This document shows, one piece after another, positions 8,827 to 17,721 of a stretch of DNA of 64,000 bases. The notes beneath the pieces were generated by a model. The model was not told the DNA's origin. It ran no database searches and worked only from the letters and a program-made list of their open reading frames with translations. The stretch covers positions 1 to 64,000 of the forward strand of contig JANXOD010000024.1 in assembly GCA_025353765.1 (NCBI GenBank), in the 5' to 3' direction. The stretch comes from Sphingobacteriales bacterium (GTDB taxonomy: Bacteria; Bacteroidota; Bacteroidia; Sphingobacteriales; Sphingobacteriaceae). The stretch's first letter is position 1. Each line of letters starts with the position of its first letter. The position numbers were made by a program, and so were the translations under genes.

Positions 8827-10536
8827 GTGAAGTTCAGCTTCCATAACTTTCTCAAAAGAGTAATTTTAGATTACTTATTACTAATTACCTGTTTTACTAT
8901 TTGTGATGCTCAAAATATGCCTCCTATTAAAGAAAAATCAATCCCATTTCAAAATAAAGATCAAAAATGGGGCTATATAAATGCATTAACACATCAGGTA
9001 GTCATCCAACCAAAATATGATGATGCAGGTTTATTTGAAAATGGTGTGGCATGTGTAGCTAATCTCAATAAAGGCAAAGGAAATAATGCAGAAGCCGATT
9101 TTTTATATGGGTATATAAACAGTAATGGTCAGGAATTATTTCCTCCGGTTTATGATGGTAAATATGAGGTAAAAACAAAATCTGGAAAGCCATTGGAAGA
9201 TTTAATCTCTTTTACCAAAAATGGGCAGACTGGAATTGCAAAAAAGAATGGCGAATGGATGTTTCCATTAGGGATGTACTCCAATTTTATTTTTTTTGAT
9301 TCGAATCATGTAGTTTGTAACCAGACTGATTTTTATGCAAATGGGATTAAATATCAGGCACTTAAAGGTTATACAATTTTTGATATAGATATAGAAAACG
9401 GATTATTCTATATACGTAAAGATGAATTAAGCAACGGAATATGTAAATGGACGGGTGAAATAATCATACCTGCCAGGTATATGGAAATAAAGTATCATAA
9501 AATATATAACAGGTTTGTTGCCGAAAAAAGCACATTGAAATTAAGCCCCAAAATGAGTGTAGATCAAATATCGAATGTCATGCTAAAGGCTGAAGAAAAG
9601 GGCTTAGACAGGATAGAAACAACTTTATTTGACAAAAAAGGATCTCAATTAGGGATTTATAGATCCATATACAGTTTAGACATTCAGGATAGTATGCTTT
9701 TTATCCTAAGTAAAGGGAAGGAAAGGTACATTAACATGGTTACTGGAAAGGAAATACTGAAACCAGATGGAAAATCTTCCATACTTGTAAACAATATAAC
9801 ACAATTACACTCCTCCATTTTTATAAAAGATGGGAAATATGGGCTGACTAATATTAAAGGCGATATTACCATACAGCCTATCTATAGTGATTTATCTCCT
9901 GCAAGTGAAGAATTATATACTGCAGCTAATGAAAAGGGATATGGTTTGATCGATGATAAAGGCAAAATAATCATCCCATTACAGTATCAAACTATTTTTG
10001 ATACAAAGCAATTAAATAAAACAAAAGAAACCTATTATCAGGTACAAAAAGATGATAAATGGGGCTTGATGGATAAGCACGGTAAACTCATTATTCCTAT
10101 CCAATATGGGTATGTTTCTATTGATTCAACTGATTTGGATAAAGGCTGGGTAAAAGTAGAAGATGAGCCACGAGCTAAAAATGGTGCAGTCAATATCATC
10201 ACCCATAAAAGTATTTCTATACTATATGATTTAATTATATTTCATGATGATTTAATTGAGGCAGCAATTTATCATCATGATAAGTATAATTATCAATTAT
10301 TAAACCAAGAAGGCAATCCTGTTTCTTCCGAAATTTATACATCTTTAAACTCTACGAATAACCATTTTATAGCTGAAAAAGATAATAAATACGGATTATT
10401 GGATAAGCAGGGAAAAGAAATATTAACATTTAAATACCAATACCTATCATTTAGATCAGCAGATTTATTGTTAGCTACAACTAATAATATGAAATTATAT
10501 GTGGATATAAATGGAACAGAATATATTGCAAAATAA
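8827..10536 (+). CDS. Secreted WG-repeat protein inserted between the transketolase halves
   Basis: A 569-residue protein with an apparent GTG start directly abutting the TAA of the transketolase N-half, so translation is probably coupled. A signal peptide (residues 1-29, ending TICDAQ) is followed by about nine WG-type repeats of the form K-W/Y-G-L-x-D-x-x-G-K-x-I-I-P-x-x-Y, for example KWGYINALTHQVVIQPKYDD, KYGLTNIKGDITIQPIYSD and KWGLMDKHGKLIIPIQYGY. WG repeats are thought to form a beta-propeller-like or solenoid fold for binding, with no known catalytic role. A periplasmic or surface protein is an unexpected partner for a cytosolic transketolase. Function unknown. Confidence 0.85.
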   Translation: MKFSFHNFLKRVILDYLLLITCFTICDAQNMPPIKEKSIPFQNKDQKWGYINALTHQVVIQPKYDDAGLFENGVACVANLNKGKGNNAEADFLYGYINSNGQELFPPVYDGKYEVKTKSGKPLEDLISFTKNGQTGIAKKNGEWMFPLGMYSNFIFFDSNHVVCNQTDFYANGIKYQALKGYTIFDIDIENGLFYIRKDELSNGICKWTGEIIIPARYMEIKYHKIYNRFVAEKSTLKLSPKMSVDQISNVMLKAEEKGLDRIETTLFDKKGSQLGIYRSIYSLDIQDSMLFILSKGKERYINMVTGKEILKPDGKSSILVNNITQLHSSIFIKDGKYGLTNIKGDITIQPIYSDLSPASEELYTAANEKGYGLIDDKGKIIIPLQYQTIFDTKQLNKTKETYYQVQKDDKWGLMDKHGKLIIPIQYGYVSIDSTDLDKGWVKVEDEPRAKNGAVNIITHKSISILYDLIIFHDDLIEAAIYHHDKYNYQLLNQEGNPVSSEIYTSLNSTNNHFIAEKDNKYGLLDKQGKEILTFKYQYLSFRSADLLLATTNNMKLYVDINGTEYIAK

Positions 10537-10623
10537 TAAAGAGTGAATTACAGGCAGAATCCTCAAAACCGAAATGAAAAGAAATCCTGATACTATATAC
10601 TTGATACTAAATACTATTCTCTA

Positions 10624-11577
10624 ATGAAAAAATATACATACACTGAAAAGAAAGATACCCGCTCAGGTTTTGGAGCTGGCTTGCTTGAAGCAGGAAAAAA
10701 AAATAAGCAAGTTGTTGCTTTATGTGCTGATCTGGTTGGCTCTTTAAAAATGGACGCCTTTATCAAGGAGTTCCCCGAACGCTTTTTCCAAATTGGTATT
10801 GCCGAAGCTAATATGATGGGTATTGCTGCAGGAATGACTATTGGTGGAAAAATTCCATTTACGGGGACATTTGCTAACTTCTCCACAGGACGTGTGTATG
10901 ATCAGATACGTCAGTCTATCGCTTATTCCAACAAAAATGTGAAAATTTGTGCATCACATGCCGGTTTAACTTTGGGTGAAGACGGAGCTACACATCAAAT
11001 TTTAGAAGATATTGGTTTGATGAAAATGCTTCCCGGAATGACGGTTATTAATCCATGTGATTATAATCAAACCAAAGCTGCAACCATCGCGATAGCTGAA
11101 TATGAAGGCCCCGTTTACTTACGCTTTGGGCGCCCGGTTGTACCTGTTTTTACAGATGCAGATCAAAAGTTTGAAATTGGCAAAGCCTGGATGGTTAATG
11201 AAGGAACTGATGTAACCATTTTTGCAACCGGCCATTTAGTATGGAAAGCCATTGAAGCAGGGGAAAAACTTGCAGAGCTAGGTATTAATGCTGAGATCAT
11301 AAACATTCATACTATTAAACCTTTAGACGAAAAAGCCGTCTTAGCTTCAGTAGCAAAAACAGGTTGTATAGTAACGGCAGAAGAACATAATCGTTTGGGT
11401 GGATTGGGTGACAGTATTGCACAGGTTTTAGCAAGAAATAATCCGGCTCCTCAGGAATATGTAGCTGTAAATGATAGTTTTGGCGAAAGTGGTACTCCGG
11501 ACCAATTGATGAAAAAGTATGGTTTGGAAACTGAGGATATCATAAATGCAGTTCAAAAAGTAATAAAACGTAAATAA
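10624..11577 (+). CDS. Transketolase, C-terminal (pyrimidine-binding plus C-terminal domain) subunit
   Basis: This 317-residue protein is the complementary half of transketolase. It starts with the pyrimidine-binding domain ([35 protein letters not shown]) and has the catalytic-site segments [13 protein letters not shown] and PVYLRFGRP. The C-terminal domain contains [18 protein letters not shown] and [13 protein letters not shown]. It should assemble with the product of 7981-8826. The 87-base gap upstream contains a run of degenerate ATACTA-like words and no obvious terminator, so the three genes may be one transcript. Confidence 0.9.
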   Translation: MKKYTYTEKKDTRSGFGAGLLEAGKKNKQVVALCADLVGSLKMDAFIKEFPERFFQIGIAEANMMGIAAGMTIGGKIPFTGTFANFSTGRVYDQIRQSIAYSNKNVKICASHAGLTLGEDGATHQILEDIGLMKMLPGMTVINPCDYNQTKAATIAIAEYEGPVYLRFGRPVVPVFTDADQKFEIGKAWMVNEGTDVTIFATGHLVWKAIEAGEKLAELGINAEIINIHTIKPLDEKAVLASVAKTGCIVTAEEHNRLGGLGDSIAQVLARNNPAPQEYVAVNDSFGESGTPDQLMKKYGLETEDIINAVQKVIKRK

Positions 11578-11628
11578 GCATATAGTTTTTGGTTAACAGC
11601 TAAGAGCTCCGGACTATTAATAAAACAT

Positions 11629-12177
11629 ATGCAGGCAGAAGACGCAGAAATACTTGAAAAGTTTGCTGAAGAGCGTACCCGAAATGAAGCGTTCAACTTG
11701 CTTCTTAAAAAGTATCAACAAAAAATTTACTGGCATATTCGTCGTATAGTTATTAACCATGATGATGCTGACGACCTAGTACAGGAAGTGTTTGTTAAAG
11801 TATGGAAAAGTTTACTGAATTTCCGTCAAGACTCGCAATTATACACCTGGTTATATCGCATCGCCACCAATGAAAGCATTACTTTTTTAAACCGGAAAAA
11901 ATTAAAGAATAATGTTTCTTTAGATGATGTAGGTTATGATTTGTCCGATACCTTAGCCGATACTACTTATTTTGATGGTGACCGTGCTCAAATGAAACTT
12001 CAAAAAGCATTATTGACTCTTCCTGAAAAACAGCGGCTGGTATTTAATATGAAATACTTTGATGATCTTAAATATGAAGAGATATCAAACATATTAGGAA
12101 CCAGTGTAGGTGGTTTAAAAGCTTCTTTTCATTTGGCCGTTAAAAAAATAGAACATTATCTGCTAAGTATAGATTAA
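11629..12177 (+). CDS. ECF-type RNA polymerase sigma factor
   Basis: A 182-residue sigma-70 family protein with region 2 (DDADDLVQEVFVKVWKSL, LYTWLYRIATNESITFLNR) and region 4 (LPEKQRLVFNMKYFDDLKYEEISNIL followed by a helix-turn-helix recognition helix). It is the size of ECF factors. Two small genes follow closely, a single-pass membrane protein and a Spy/CpxP-like periplasmic protein. That layout fits a sigma factor with its anti-sigma and a periplasmic sensor responding to envelope conditions. The target promoters cannot be told from this window. Confidence 0.9.
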   Translation: MQAEDAEILEKFAEERTRNEAFNLLLKKYQQKIYWHIRRIVINHDDADDLVQEVFVKVWKSLLNFRQDSQLYTWLYRIATNESITFLNRKKLKNNVSLDDVGYDLSDTLADTTYFDGDRAQMKLQKALLTLPEKQRLVFNMKYFDDLKYEEISNILGTSVGGLKASFHLAVKKIEHYLLSID

Positions 12178-12207
12178 ACCTTTAAGCATAAAAAGCATCA
12201 TAGTAAT

Positions 12208-12828
12208 ATGGATTTAAATGATACAGATATGGATTGGATGAAGGATGCTCCTGCTTTAGCTGCAATGGTTAAAAAAAATCCGTTTACAATACCTGATGGT
12301 TATTTCGAAACTTTAAATGAACATTTGAATGCAAGAATCTCCATTGATAATTTAGCTTCAGTCGATTTTGATATACCTAAAGATTATTTTGAACAACTTC
12401 CCGCTCAAATTGAAGCACGTATTTCACTAGATAATATAAAAAGTATTGCTCCTGAACATGGTTTTACTGTTCCTGTGGGATACTTTGAAAATCTGGAAGA
12501 AAACATTATTTCCCAAACAACAATCAAAGGAAGTACTATAAAATCTAAAAAAGTGATCTCACTTAAATGGATTAATTATGCCGCTGCTGCATGTATTACA
12601 CTAGCTCTTGGAAGTGTTTTAGTTTTAAATCTGCGAAGCAACAGCATAGAGGCACAAATGAAAACAATCCCGGATCAGGAAATTATTAATTATTTACAAG
12701 CACATACCGATGTTGGCGATACACCTGCAATTATTGAAAATTTAGATCCCAATAATAACCTTTCGGAAACAACTAAAGGTGTTTCTACAGAAGAATTAGA
12801 ACAATATATTAATACTACCACATTATGA
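12208..12828 (+). CDS. Single-pass membrane protein with three FxVPxGYFExL repeats, putative anti-sigma factor
   Basis: A 206-residue protein with one transmembrane segment at about 127-147 (YAAAACITLALGSVLVLNL). The cytoplasmic part holds three copies of a short motif, FTIPDGYFETL, FDIPKDYFEQL and FTVPVGYFENL, spaced about 35-40 residues apart. The first two copies are followed by ARISIDN or ARISLDN. There is no HxxxCxxC zinc anti-sigma motif. Position directly after an ECF sigma gene and topology suggest it holds the sigma factor at the membrane. The periplasmic C-terminal 60 residues are acidic. Its stop overlaps the start of the next gene by 4 bases (ATGA). Confidence 0.65.
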   Translation: MDLNDTDMDWMKDAPALAAMVKKNPFTIPDGYFETLNEHLNARISIDNLASVDFDIPKDYFEQLPAQIEARISLDNIKSIAPEHGFTVPVGYFENLEENIISQTTIKGSTIKSKKVISLKWINYAAAACITLALGSVLVLNLRSNSIEAQMKTIPDQEIINYLQAHTDVGDTPAIIENLDPNNNLSETTKGVSTEELEQYINTTTL

Positions 12829-13274
12829 AAAGGGAAATAATTATTAGATGGATTGGAGTTTCTTTTATTTTACTCTCATTTACTTTGCCAGCATTAGCAC
12901 AAATGCCGCATGCAGGAATGAAAGGAGAACGGATGCAGCAGATTGAAACCGTTAAGATTGCCTTTATAACCCGTAAACTGGATTTGAGTACAGACGAAGC
13001 AAAACAGTTTTGGCCTGTATATAATAATTATCAAAAGGAATTGGAAGGCCTAATTCTACAAAAAAGGCAAGCTAAAAAAGCAACTAATACAGATGCTGAT
13101 GCTCAACTTAATGGAGAATTAGACTTTGAAGGGCGATTACTTGATTTAAGAAAAAAATATAGAAGTGAGTTCTCTAAAGTTATTCCTGCCCAAAAAGTAG
13201 TGTTATTATACCAGGCAGAACGGGAATTTAGAGAACAATTAATAAAACAATTAAAAGAACGCCGCCAGAATTAA
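12825..13274 (+). CDS. Spy/CpxP-like periplasmic protein, putative partner of the ECF sigma system
   Basis: A 149-residue protein with a signal peptide (ending TLPALAQ) and a helical, charged mature part: IETVKIAFITRKLDLSTDEA, FWPVYNNYQKELEGL, VIPAQKVVLLYQAEREFREQL. The pattern of long helices with a DLSTDEAKQFWPVYN segment is typical of small Bacteroidota periplasmic proteins encoded beside ECF sigma factors and related in style to Spy/CpxP. It is translationally coupled to the upstream gene through an ATGA overlap. A sensory or chaperone role is inferred. Confidence 0.65.
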   Translation: MKREIIIRWIGVSFILLSFTLPALAQMPHAGMKGERMQQIETVKIAFITRKLDLSTDEAKQFWPVYNNYQKELEGLILQKRQAKKATNTDADAQLNGELDFEGRLLDLRKKYRSEFSKVIPAQKVVLLYQAEREFREQLIKQLKERRQN

Positions 13275-13347
13275 AGATTGTTTGATTATATTAGTTTTAG
13301 GTTCTTTCAGTCAAATACTCTTACAAAAACTGCCAACTGATTTTTCC

Positions 13348-13355
13348 TATTTTTG
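13348..13355 (+). promoter_or_regulatory. TAnnTTTG (-7) promoter box of the aminotransferase gene
   Basis: TATTTTTG matches the Bacteroidota housekeeping -7 consensus. It ends three bases before the ATG at 13359, so the transcript would be leaderless or nearly so. It also overlaps the TTG at 13353, which rules against that upstream start. Confidence 0.6.
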
Positions 13356-13358
13356 TGG

Positions 13359-14546
13359 ATGCTTACTCCGCGTCAACTTTTTTTACTAAATACGGCTCAA
13401 ACCTCTAATTATCCACGCCTGCTGGAAGTTGAATGTGCCGATGGTATGTATATTTATGATCCGCAAGGCAAAAAATATATGGACCTGGTATCCGGATTTG
13501 CCGTTAGTAACATTGGCCACAGGCATCCAAAAGTGGTACAGGCTATAAAAGATCAGGTTGATAAATATCTTCACGTTACCGTTTATGGCGAATATATTCA
13601 GGCACCTCAGGTTAAGTTTGCTCAAAAACTATCTTCCGTTTTACCCGAAACCCTAAGCTCTGTATATTTTGTAAACTCCGGTGCCGAAGCTACTGAAGGG
13701 GCTATGAAATTAGCGAAGCGTTTCACTGGCCGGTCAGAAATAATCGCCTGCCATAATTCCTATCATGGAAGTACACAAGGTGCTTTAAGCGTGATGGGAA
13801 ACGAACATTACAAACAGGCTTATCGTCCATTGTTACCTGGCATCCGGTTTATTGAGTTTAATAACCCCGCTGATTTGAAGTTTATAACCAAAGATACAGC
13901 AGCTATAATTTTAGAAACGATACAGGGCGAAGCAGGAGTTCGTGTTCCGGATAAAGCGTATATGAAAGCTTTGCGTAAACGTTGTGACGAAACAGGAACT
14001 TTATTAATTTTAGATGAAATTCAAACCGGTTTTGGACGTACAAGTAAACTATTTGCATTTGAGCACTTTGATATTGTTCCTGATGTTTTATTATTAGCAA
14101 AAGGAATGGGTGGTGGGATGCCTATCGGTGCCTTTATTTCCAGCACTAAAATCATGGATGTGCTGAAAGAAAATCCTATTCTTGGCCATATTACTACTTT
14201 TGGCGGGCATCCGGTGAGTTGTGCAACAGGTTTAGCCACACTCGAAGTTATTCTGGAAGAAGAGTTAATAAAAGACGTATCTGCAAAAGAAGAACTTTTT
14301 CGCAAGCATTTAAAGCATCCCAAAATAAAAGAAATAAGAGGAATGGGATTAATGCTTTCCATTCAGTTGGATTCTTTTAATCAAGTAGAAAACATGAGTA
14401 AGTATTGTGTTGCAAATGGAATAATTATAGATTGGTTTTTGCATTGCGATACCGCCATGCGCATTGCCCCGCCTTTAATTATTACCACTGGTGAAATAGA
14501 AAGAGCATGTAAGATTATTTTAGATGCTGTTGATCTGTACAATTAG
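13359..14546 (+). CDS. Class III PLP-dependent aminotransferase (acetylornithine/ornithine type)
   Basis: A 395-residue fold-type I aminotransferase with VNSGAEATEGAMKLAKRFTG, the DEIQTGFGRTSKLFAFEHF segment (Asp binding the pyridine nitrogen), and the PLP lysine in LLLAKGMGGGMPIGAF at about residue 248. The family moves amino groups between omega-amino acids and 2-oxoglutarate; the exact substrate cannot be fixed from sequence and no arginine genes lie beside it. A longer frame starting with TTG at 13353 exists. I chose ATG 13359 because the TTG sits inside a TATTTTTG promoter box. Confidence 0.88.
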   Translation: MLTPRQLFLLNTAQTSNYPRLLEVECADGMYIYDPQGKKYMDLVSGFAVSNIGHRHPKVVQAIKDQVDKYLHVTVYGEYIQAPQVKFAQKLSSVLPETLSSVYFVNSGAEATEGAMKLAKRFTGRSEIIACHNSYHGSTQGALSVMGNEHYKQAYRPLLPGIRFIEFNNPADLKFITKDTAAIILETIQGEAGVRVPDKAYMKALRKRCDETGTLLILDEIQTGFGRTSKLFAFEHFDIVPDVLLLAKGMGGGMPIGAFISSTKIMDVLKENPILGHITTFGGHPVSCATGLATLEVILEEELIKDVSAKEELFRKHLKHPKIKEIRGMGLMLSIQLDSFNQVENMSKYCVANGIIIDWFLHCDTAMRIAPPLIITTGEIERACKIILDAVDLYN

Positions 14547-14652
14547 TGCTTAATTTAACTTCAAATCAAATAATACACTATTCGTTATAAAAGCCTTACC
14601 TTTACCCATTCATAAAATTCGGCAATTTTAGCTGAATCCTTAATTACAATTC

Positions 14653-15915
14653 ATGTCATTCGAAAATTTGAACCTCATTGAGCCTATTCTAAGAGCTCTG
14701 AAAACAGAAGGTTACACTATTCCAACTCCTATTCAAGAACAATCTATACCCATTATACTTCAACGTAAGGATCTATTGGGTTGTGCCCAAACAGGAACAG
14801 GTAAAACTGCGGCTTTTGCAATTCCAATTTTACAAATACTAAGCGGCGATAAAATATACGACAAAGGTCCTAAAGCGATAAAAACACTCATATTAACACC
14901 AACCAGAGAGCTTGCTATTCAAATTGGTGAGAGTTTTGCATCCTACGGAAAACATACCGGGATGAAACACGCTGTTATTTTTGGCGGAGTTTCACAAGGC
15001 GCACAAGTAGCTGCTTTAAAATCCGGAATTGATATTCTGATTGCTACTCCCGGAAGATTATTAGATCTGATCAATCAAAAATTTGTGCATTTGCATCATT
15101 TAAAAATATTTGTTTTAGATGAAGCAGATCGTATGCTGGATATGGGTTTCATTACTGATGTTAAAAAGATCATCACTAAAATCCCACAAAAGCGACAAAC
15201 CTTATTTTTCTCGGCTACGATGCCGTCCGAAATACAAAAACTGGCTAATACCATTCTAGTAAATCCAGAAAAAGTAGAAGTTACTCCCGTATCGTCAACT
15301 GCCGATACCATTGAACAAGCCATTTATTTTGTAGAAAAAGGGGATAAGAAAAAACTACTGATCCATGTATTGCAGAATCCGGAAATAAAATCTGCTTTGG
15401 TATTTACACGCACCAAACATGGTGCAGACAAGATCACAAAAGATTTGGTGAAGGCTGGTATAAAAACGGAAGCTATCCATGGAAATAAATCACAAAATGC
15501 CCGACAAAAAGCATTAAGTAATTTCAAAAATGGCCAGATCCGCGTGTTGATCGCAACAGATATTGCAGCCCGTGGAATTGATATCGATGAGTTATCACAT
15601 GTAATCAATTTCGAATTACCTAATGTTCCGGAATCGTATGTTCATCGCATTGGCCGTACCGGCCGTGCAGGAGCCAGCGGTATTGCGCTTTCTTTTTGTG
15701 ATGAAGAAGAGATGGAATATTTGAAAGATATTCAAAAACTCATCTCTAAAACCCTTCCGGTGGTAGAAGAACAACCTTACCATATGCGTGGTGCAGAATT
15801 TAAATTAACCCAACCCATTAGTAAAAAGAAAGGTTCGGGCAAAAAACCAAATGCTCCAACAGGCGGTGCGGGCACTATGGGCCGTGCTAAAAAACGTTTT
15901 GGTAATAGAAGGTAA
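14653..15915 (+). CDS. DEAD-box ATP-dependent RNA helicase (RhlE-like)
   Basis: A 420-residue helicase with all core motifs: Q motif (TPTPIQEQSIP, about 23-33), Walker A AQTGTGKT (45-52), PTRELAIQ, DEAD (156-159), SAT, and the C-terminal RecA lobe with VLIATDIAARGIDI and HRIGRTGRAG. The last 40 residues are basic and Gly/Lys-rich (SKKKGSGKKPN and following), typical of RhlE-type RNA-binding tails. Likely roles are ribosome assembly, RNA turnover or cold adaptation. It stands alone, with 106 bases upstream and about 200 downstream. Confidence 0.93.
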   Translation: MSFENLNLIEPILRALKTEGYTIPTPIQEQSIPIILQRKDLLGCAQTGTGKTAAFAIPILQILSGDKIYDKGPKAIKTLILTPTRELAIQIGESFASYGKHTGMKHAVIFGGVSQGAQVAALKSGIDILIATPGRLLDLINQKFVHLHHLKIFVLDEADRMLDMGFITDVKKIITKIPQKRQTLFFSATMPSEIQKLANTILVNPEKVEVTPVSSTADTIEQAIYFVEKGDKKKLLIHVLQNPEIKSALVFTRTKHGADKITKDLVKAGIKTEAIHGNKSQNARQKALSNFKNGQIRVLIATDIAARGIDIDELSHVINFELPNVPESYVHRIGRTGRAGASGIALSFCDEEEMEYLKDIQKLISKTLPVVEEQPYHMRGAEFKLTQPISKKKGSGKKPNAPTGGAGTMGRAKKRFGNRR

Positions 15916-15984
15916 AGAATTAGTATAGCGTAATGTGTATTGCGGCTAATTCGCGAAACTCTAAGACCAATCCACCCCTAACAA

Positions 15985-16044
15985 TCTGGCTTCAGTTTGA
16001 AGCTGAAGCTTAACAGATAGTTTAAGTCTCAGCCTTAAACCAGA
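15985..16044. ncRNA. Candidate structured RNA: two 7-bp hairpins closed by a 4-bp stem
   Basis: Two perfect 7-bp stems, each with a 7-base loop, sit side by side: GCTTCAG/CTGAAGC (15989-15995 with 16003-16009) and GTTTAAG/CTTAAAC (16020-16026 with 16034-16040). They are enclosed by TCTG/CAGA (15985-15988 with 16041-16044), which abuts both stems, giving a compact three-way junction. It lies in the noncoding gap between the helicase and the minus-strand VOC gene, followed on the plus strand by a T7 run at 16064-16070. It resembles no riboswitch or tRNA I know. It could instead be a REP-like element or part of a terminator. Confidence 0.35.
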
Positions 16045-16115
16045 AAGGTGTTATGCAGTCGGCTTTTTTTGTCCAATTGCGGCAAACTATTTCATTATTT
16101 TTTGTTGTGTTACCG

Positions 16116-16547
16116 TCAATTTGGTTCCCATAGTTCTATTTTGTTTCCTTCTGTGTCCATTATATGTACAAATTTTCCAATACCATCGTAAGTCTCAATA
16201 CTGTCAAGTATAGTTACTCCGTTTCCTTTGAGCTTGTTTACAAGTTCTTCCATATTTTGTACAGTATAATTGATCATGAATTCCTTTTTTGAAGGTGCGA
16301 AATGTTCGCTTCCTTTTTTAAAAGGACACCATTGGAGATTATTAATTTCCTCAGGTTTGTTTACATTTCTGGATTCAAAGCTCGAAGAACCCCAATCATT
16401 TATTTCAATTCCTAAATTTTGGGTATACCATTCTTTCGTTTTCTTCAGATCGTCTGAATAAAAGAAAATACCGCCAATTCCTGTTACCTTAGGAGTTGTG
16501 TCTTTAGTTGAAGGTGTGTTTGTCATTTCATTTTTTTCTTCTTCCAT
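16116..16547 (-). CDS. VOC (glyoxalase/bleomycin-resistance fold) family protein
   Basis: A 143-residue protein with the VOC signature halves: GGIFFYSDDLKKTKEWYTQNL near the start and FVHIMDTEGNKIELWEPN at the end, the last Glu being the usual metal ligand. The first 20 residues are an extra polar tail, and internal ATGs could give a shorter form. VOC proteins are small metal-dependent enzymes or binding proteins; the substrate cannot be told. It lies 26 bases downstream of the DUF4199 gene on the same strand, so they are probably co-transcribed. Confidence 0.85.
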   Translation of the reverse strand: MEEEKNEMTNTPSTKDTTPKVTGIGGIFFYSDDLKKTKEWYTQNLGIEINDWGSSSFESRNVNKPEEINNLQWCPFKKGSEHFAPSKKEFMINYTVQNMEELVNKLKGNGVTILDSIETYDGIGKFVHIMDTEGNKIELWEPN

Positions 16548-16573
16548 TTTATTTATTTTTAATTATCAGATAA

Positions 16574-17122
16574 TTATTGCGAGTCGGTTGCACGTGTTTT
16601 TCTTTTAAGAATCAAAGCACTAATTAAAGTTATTAAAATCCCAATAGGGAGTATTTCCATATAGGTATACATCGCAAAGAAAAACGGGTTGTGCTTGTAA
16701 TTGTAATTTGCACTTTCTATGCTTTTAATACCTTTGTCAAGCGCTGCACCCGATATACCGCTTGCCTTTAATTGCTTAACCTGCATAGCAGAGTACTTGT
16801 CCATAAAATCTGGCATAAAGAAATGGAATTCTACTCCCCAGGTAATAACATAAAGTGTAGAGGCAATAAGACTGATCATAAAGCCGAGTAAAAATCCCTG
16901 GCCAAATGTTATCGTTCCGCCATTTTGTTTGTCGCGGTAATTTTTAACACCTACAAATATAAAAGAGAATGCTACAGCCATGGCGCTAAAGCCAATAATC
17001 ATACTGCCGGTTCCACCATCCTTATCGCCACTGCCGTAAGACATTATCGCCATAGAAACTCCCATGAACGTGCTGATTATTACTCCTGAAATGGCTCCGA
17101 AAACTAAACTATTTTTTTTCAT
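16574..17122 (-). CDS. DUF4199 family membrane protein
   Basis: A 182-residue protein with four predicted transmembrane segments (about 5-27, 38-60, 72-95 and 150-172). The conserved features of DUF4199 are present: GFSAMAVAFSFIFVGVKNYR, the GGTITFGQGFLLGFMISL segment, and a periplasmic or cytoplasmic loop with FMDKYSAMQVKQLKASG. The family is common in Bacteroidota and its function is unknown. Upstream on the same strand lies a broken LuxR-type regulator. Confidence 0.85.
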   Translation of the reverse strand: MKKNSLVFGAISGVIISTFMGVSMAIMSYGSGDKDGGTGSMIIGFSAMAVAFSFIFVGVKNYRDKQNGGTITFGQGFLLGFMISLIASTLYVITWGVEFHFFMPDFMDKYSAMQVKQLKASGISGAALDKGIKSIESANYNYKHNPFFFAMYTYMEILPIGILITLISALILKRKTRATDSQ

Positions 17123-17241
17123 TTTATTTAATTTAAAGATTTAATATGTTGCAAAAGTACCTTCAGTTTCTTCATTTTTCTTCATCCTTTTGGGTGATTT
17201 TTATACTAATTTGCAGTTTTCATACTAAAGTGGGAGTTCAA

Positions 17242-17721
17242 CTACAGTATGATATTCAGCCGTTTAGCTTTTTCTACAGCTTGAGTCCGCCTTTTTACAT
17301 CCAATTTCAAAAAAATATTAGAAGAATGTGTTTTTACAATATTCAAACCTATAAATAATTCCCCGGCAATTTCCTCATTGCTTAAACCGGTAGCCATTAA
17401 ATTTCATACATCCAGTTCGCGTTTGCTTATGCCCAGCTTTGTTATCTCTTGTTGGTTGATTGCCGTTTGGACGGAATTATCTATATAAACTTCCTTTTCA
17501 ATAATACGGGTTTCCACTTTTGGTTTTACAAGTTTAAGCGCCAACCAAATACCCAGAACCGTAAACAGGATAGCGATGGCGCCAATAAAAAAATCAAGGC
17601 GATAATTAAAAACAATGAAATATGCTTCGAGCCATTTGAGTAAAAATAATAACAAGGCCATGGAAATACAATAAATGAGGATCTCTTTACTCTTGGTGCT
17701 TAATTGCACTCCAAATTTCAT
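17242..17721 (-). pseudogene. Membrane-anchored LuxR-type regulator split by an in-frame TGA
   Basis: The 5' part (from 17721) encodes two transmembrane segments (IYCISMALLLFLLKWLEAYF, FFIGAIAILFTVLGIWLALK), a short linker and the start of a LuxR-type domain, GISKRELDV. There the frame meets TGA at 17406-17404. The same frame then continues without gap through NLMATGLSNEEIAGELFIG, NIVKTHSSNIFLKLDVKRRT and QAVEKAKRLNIIL to TAG at 17242, the rest of a complete helix-turn-helix. In related regulators the position of the stop is normally a Leu, so a single TTA-to-TGA change explains it. The ATG at 17397 could restart translation of a bare helix-turn-helix. Pseudogene, error, or read-through. Confidence 0.8.

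Noticed and set aside
13353-13358. TTG start two codons upstream of the aminotransferase ATG
   Set aside because: The TTG lies within the TATTTTTG promoter box, so it should not be part of the mRNA coding region.
15985-16044. tRNA gene
   Set aside because: Stem and loop sizes (7/7, 7/7 with a 4-bp closing stem) do not fit a cloverleaf and there is no T-loop GTTC sequence.
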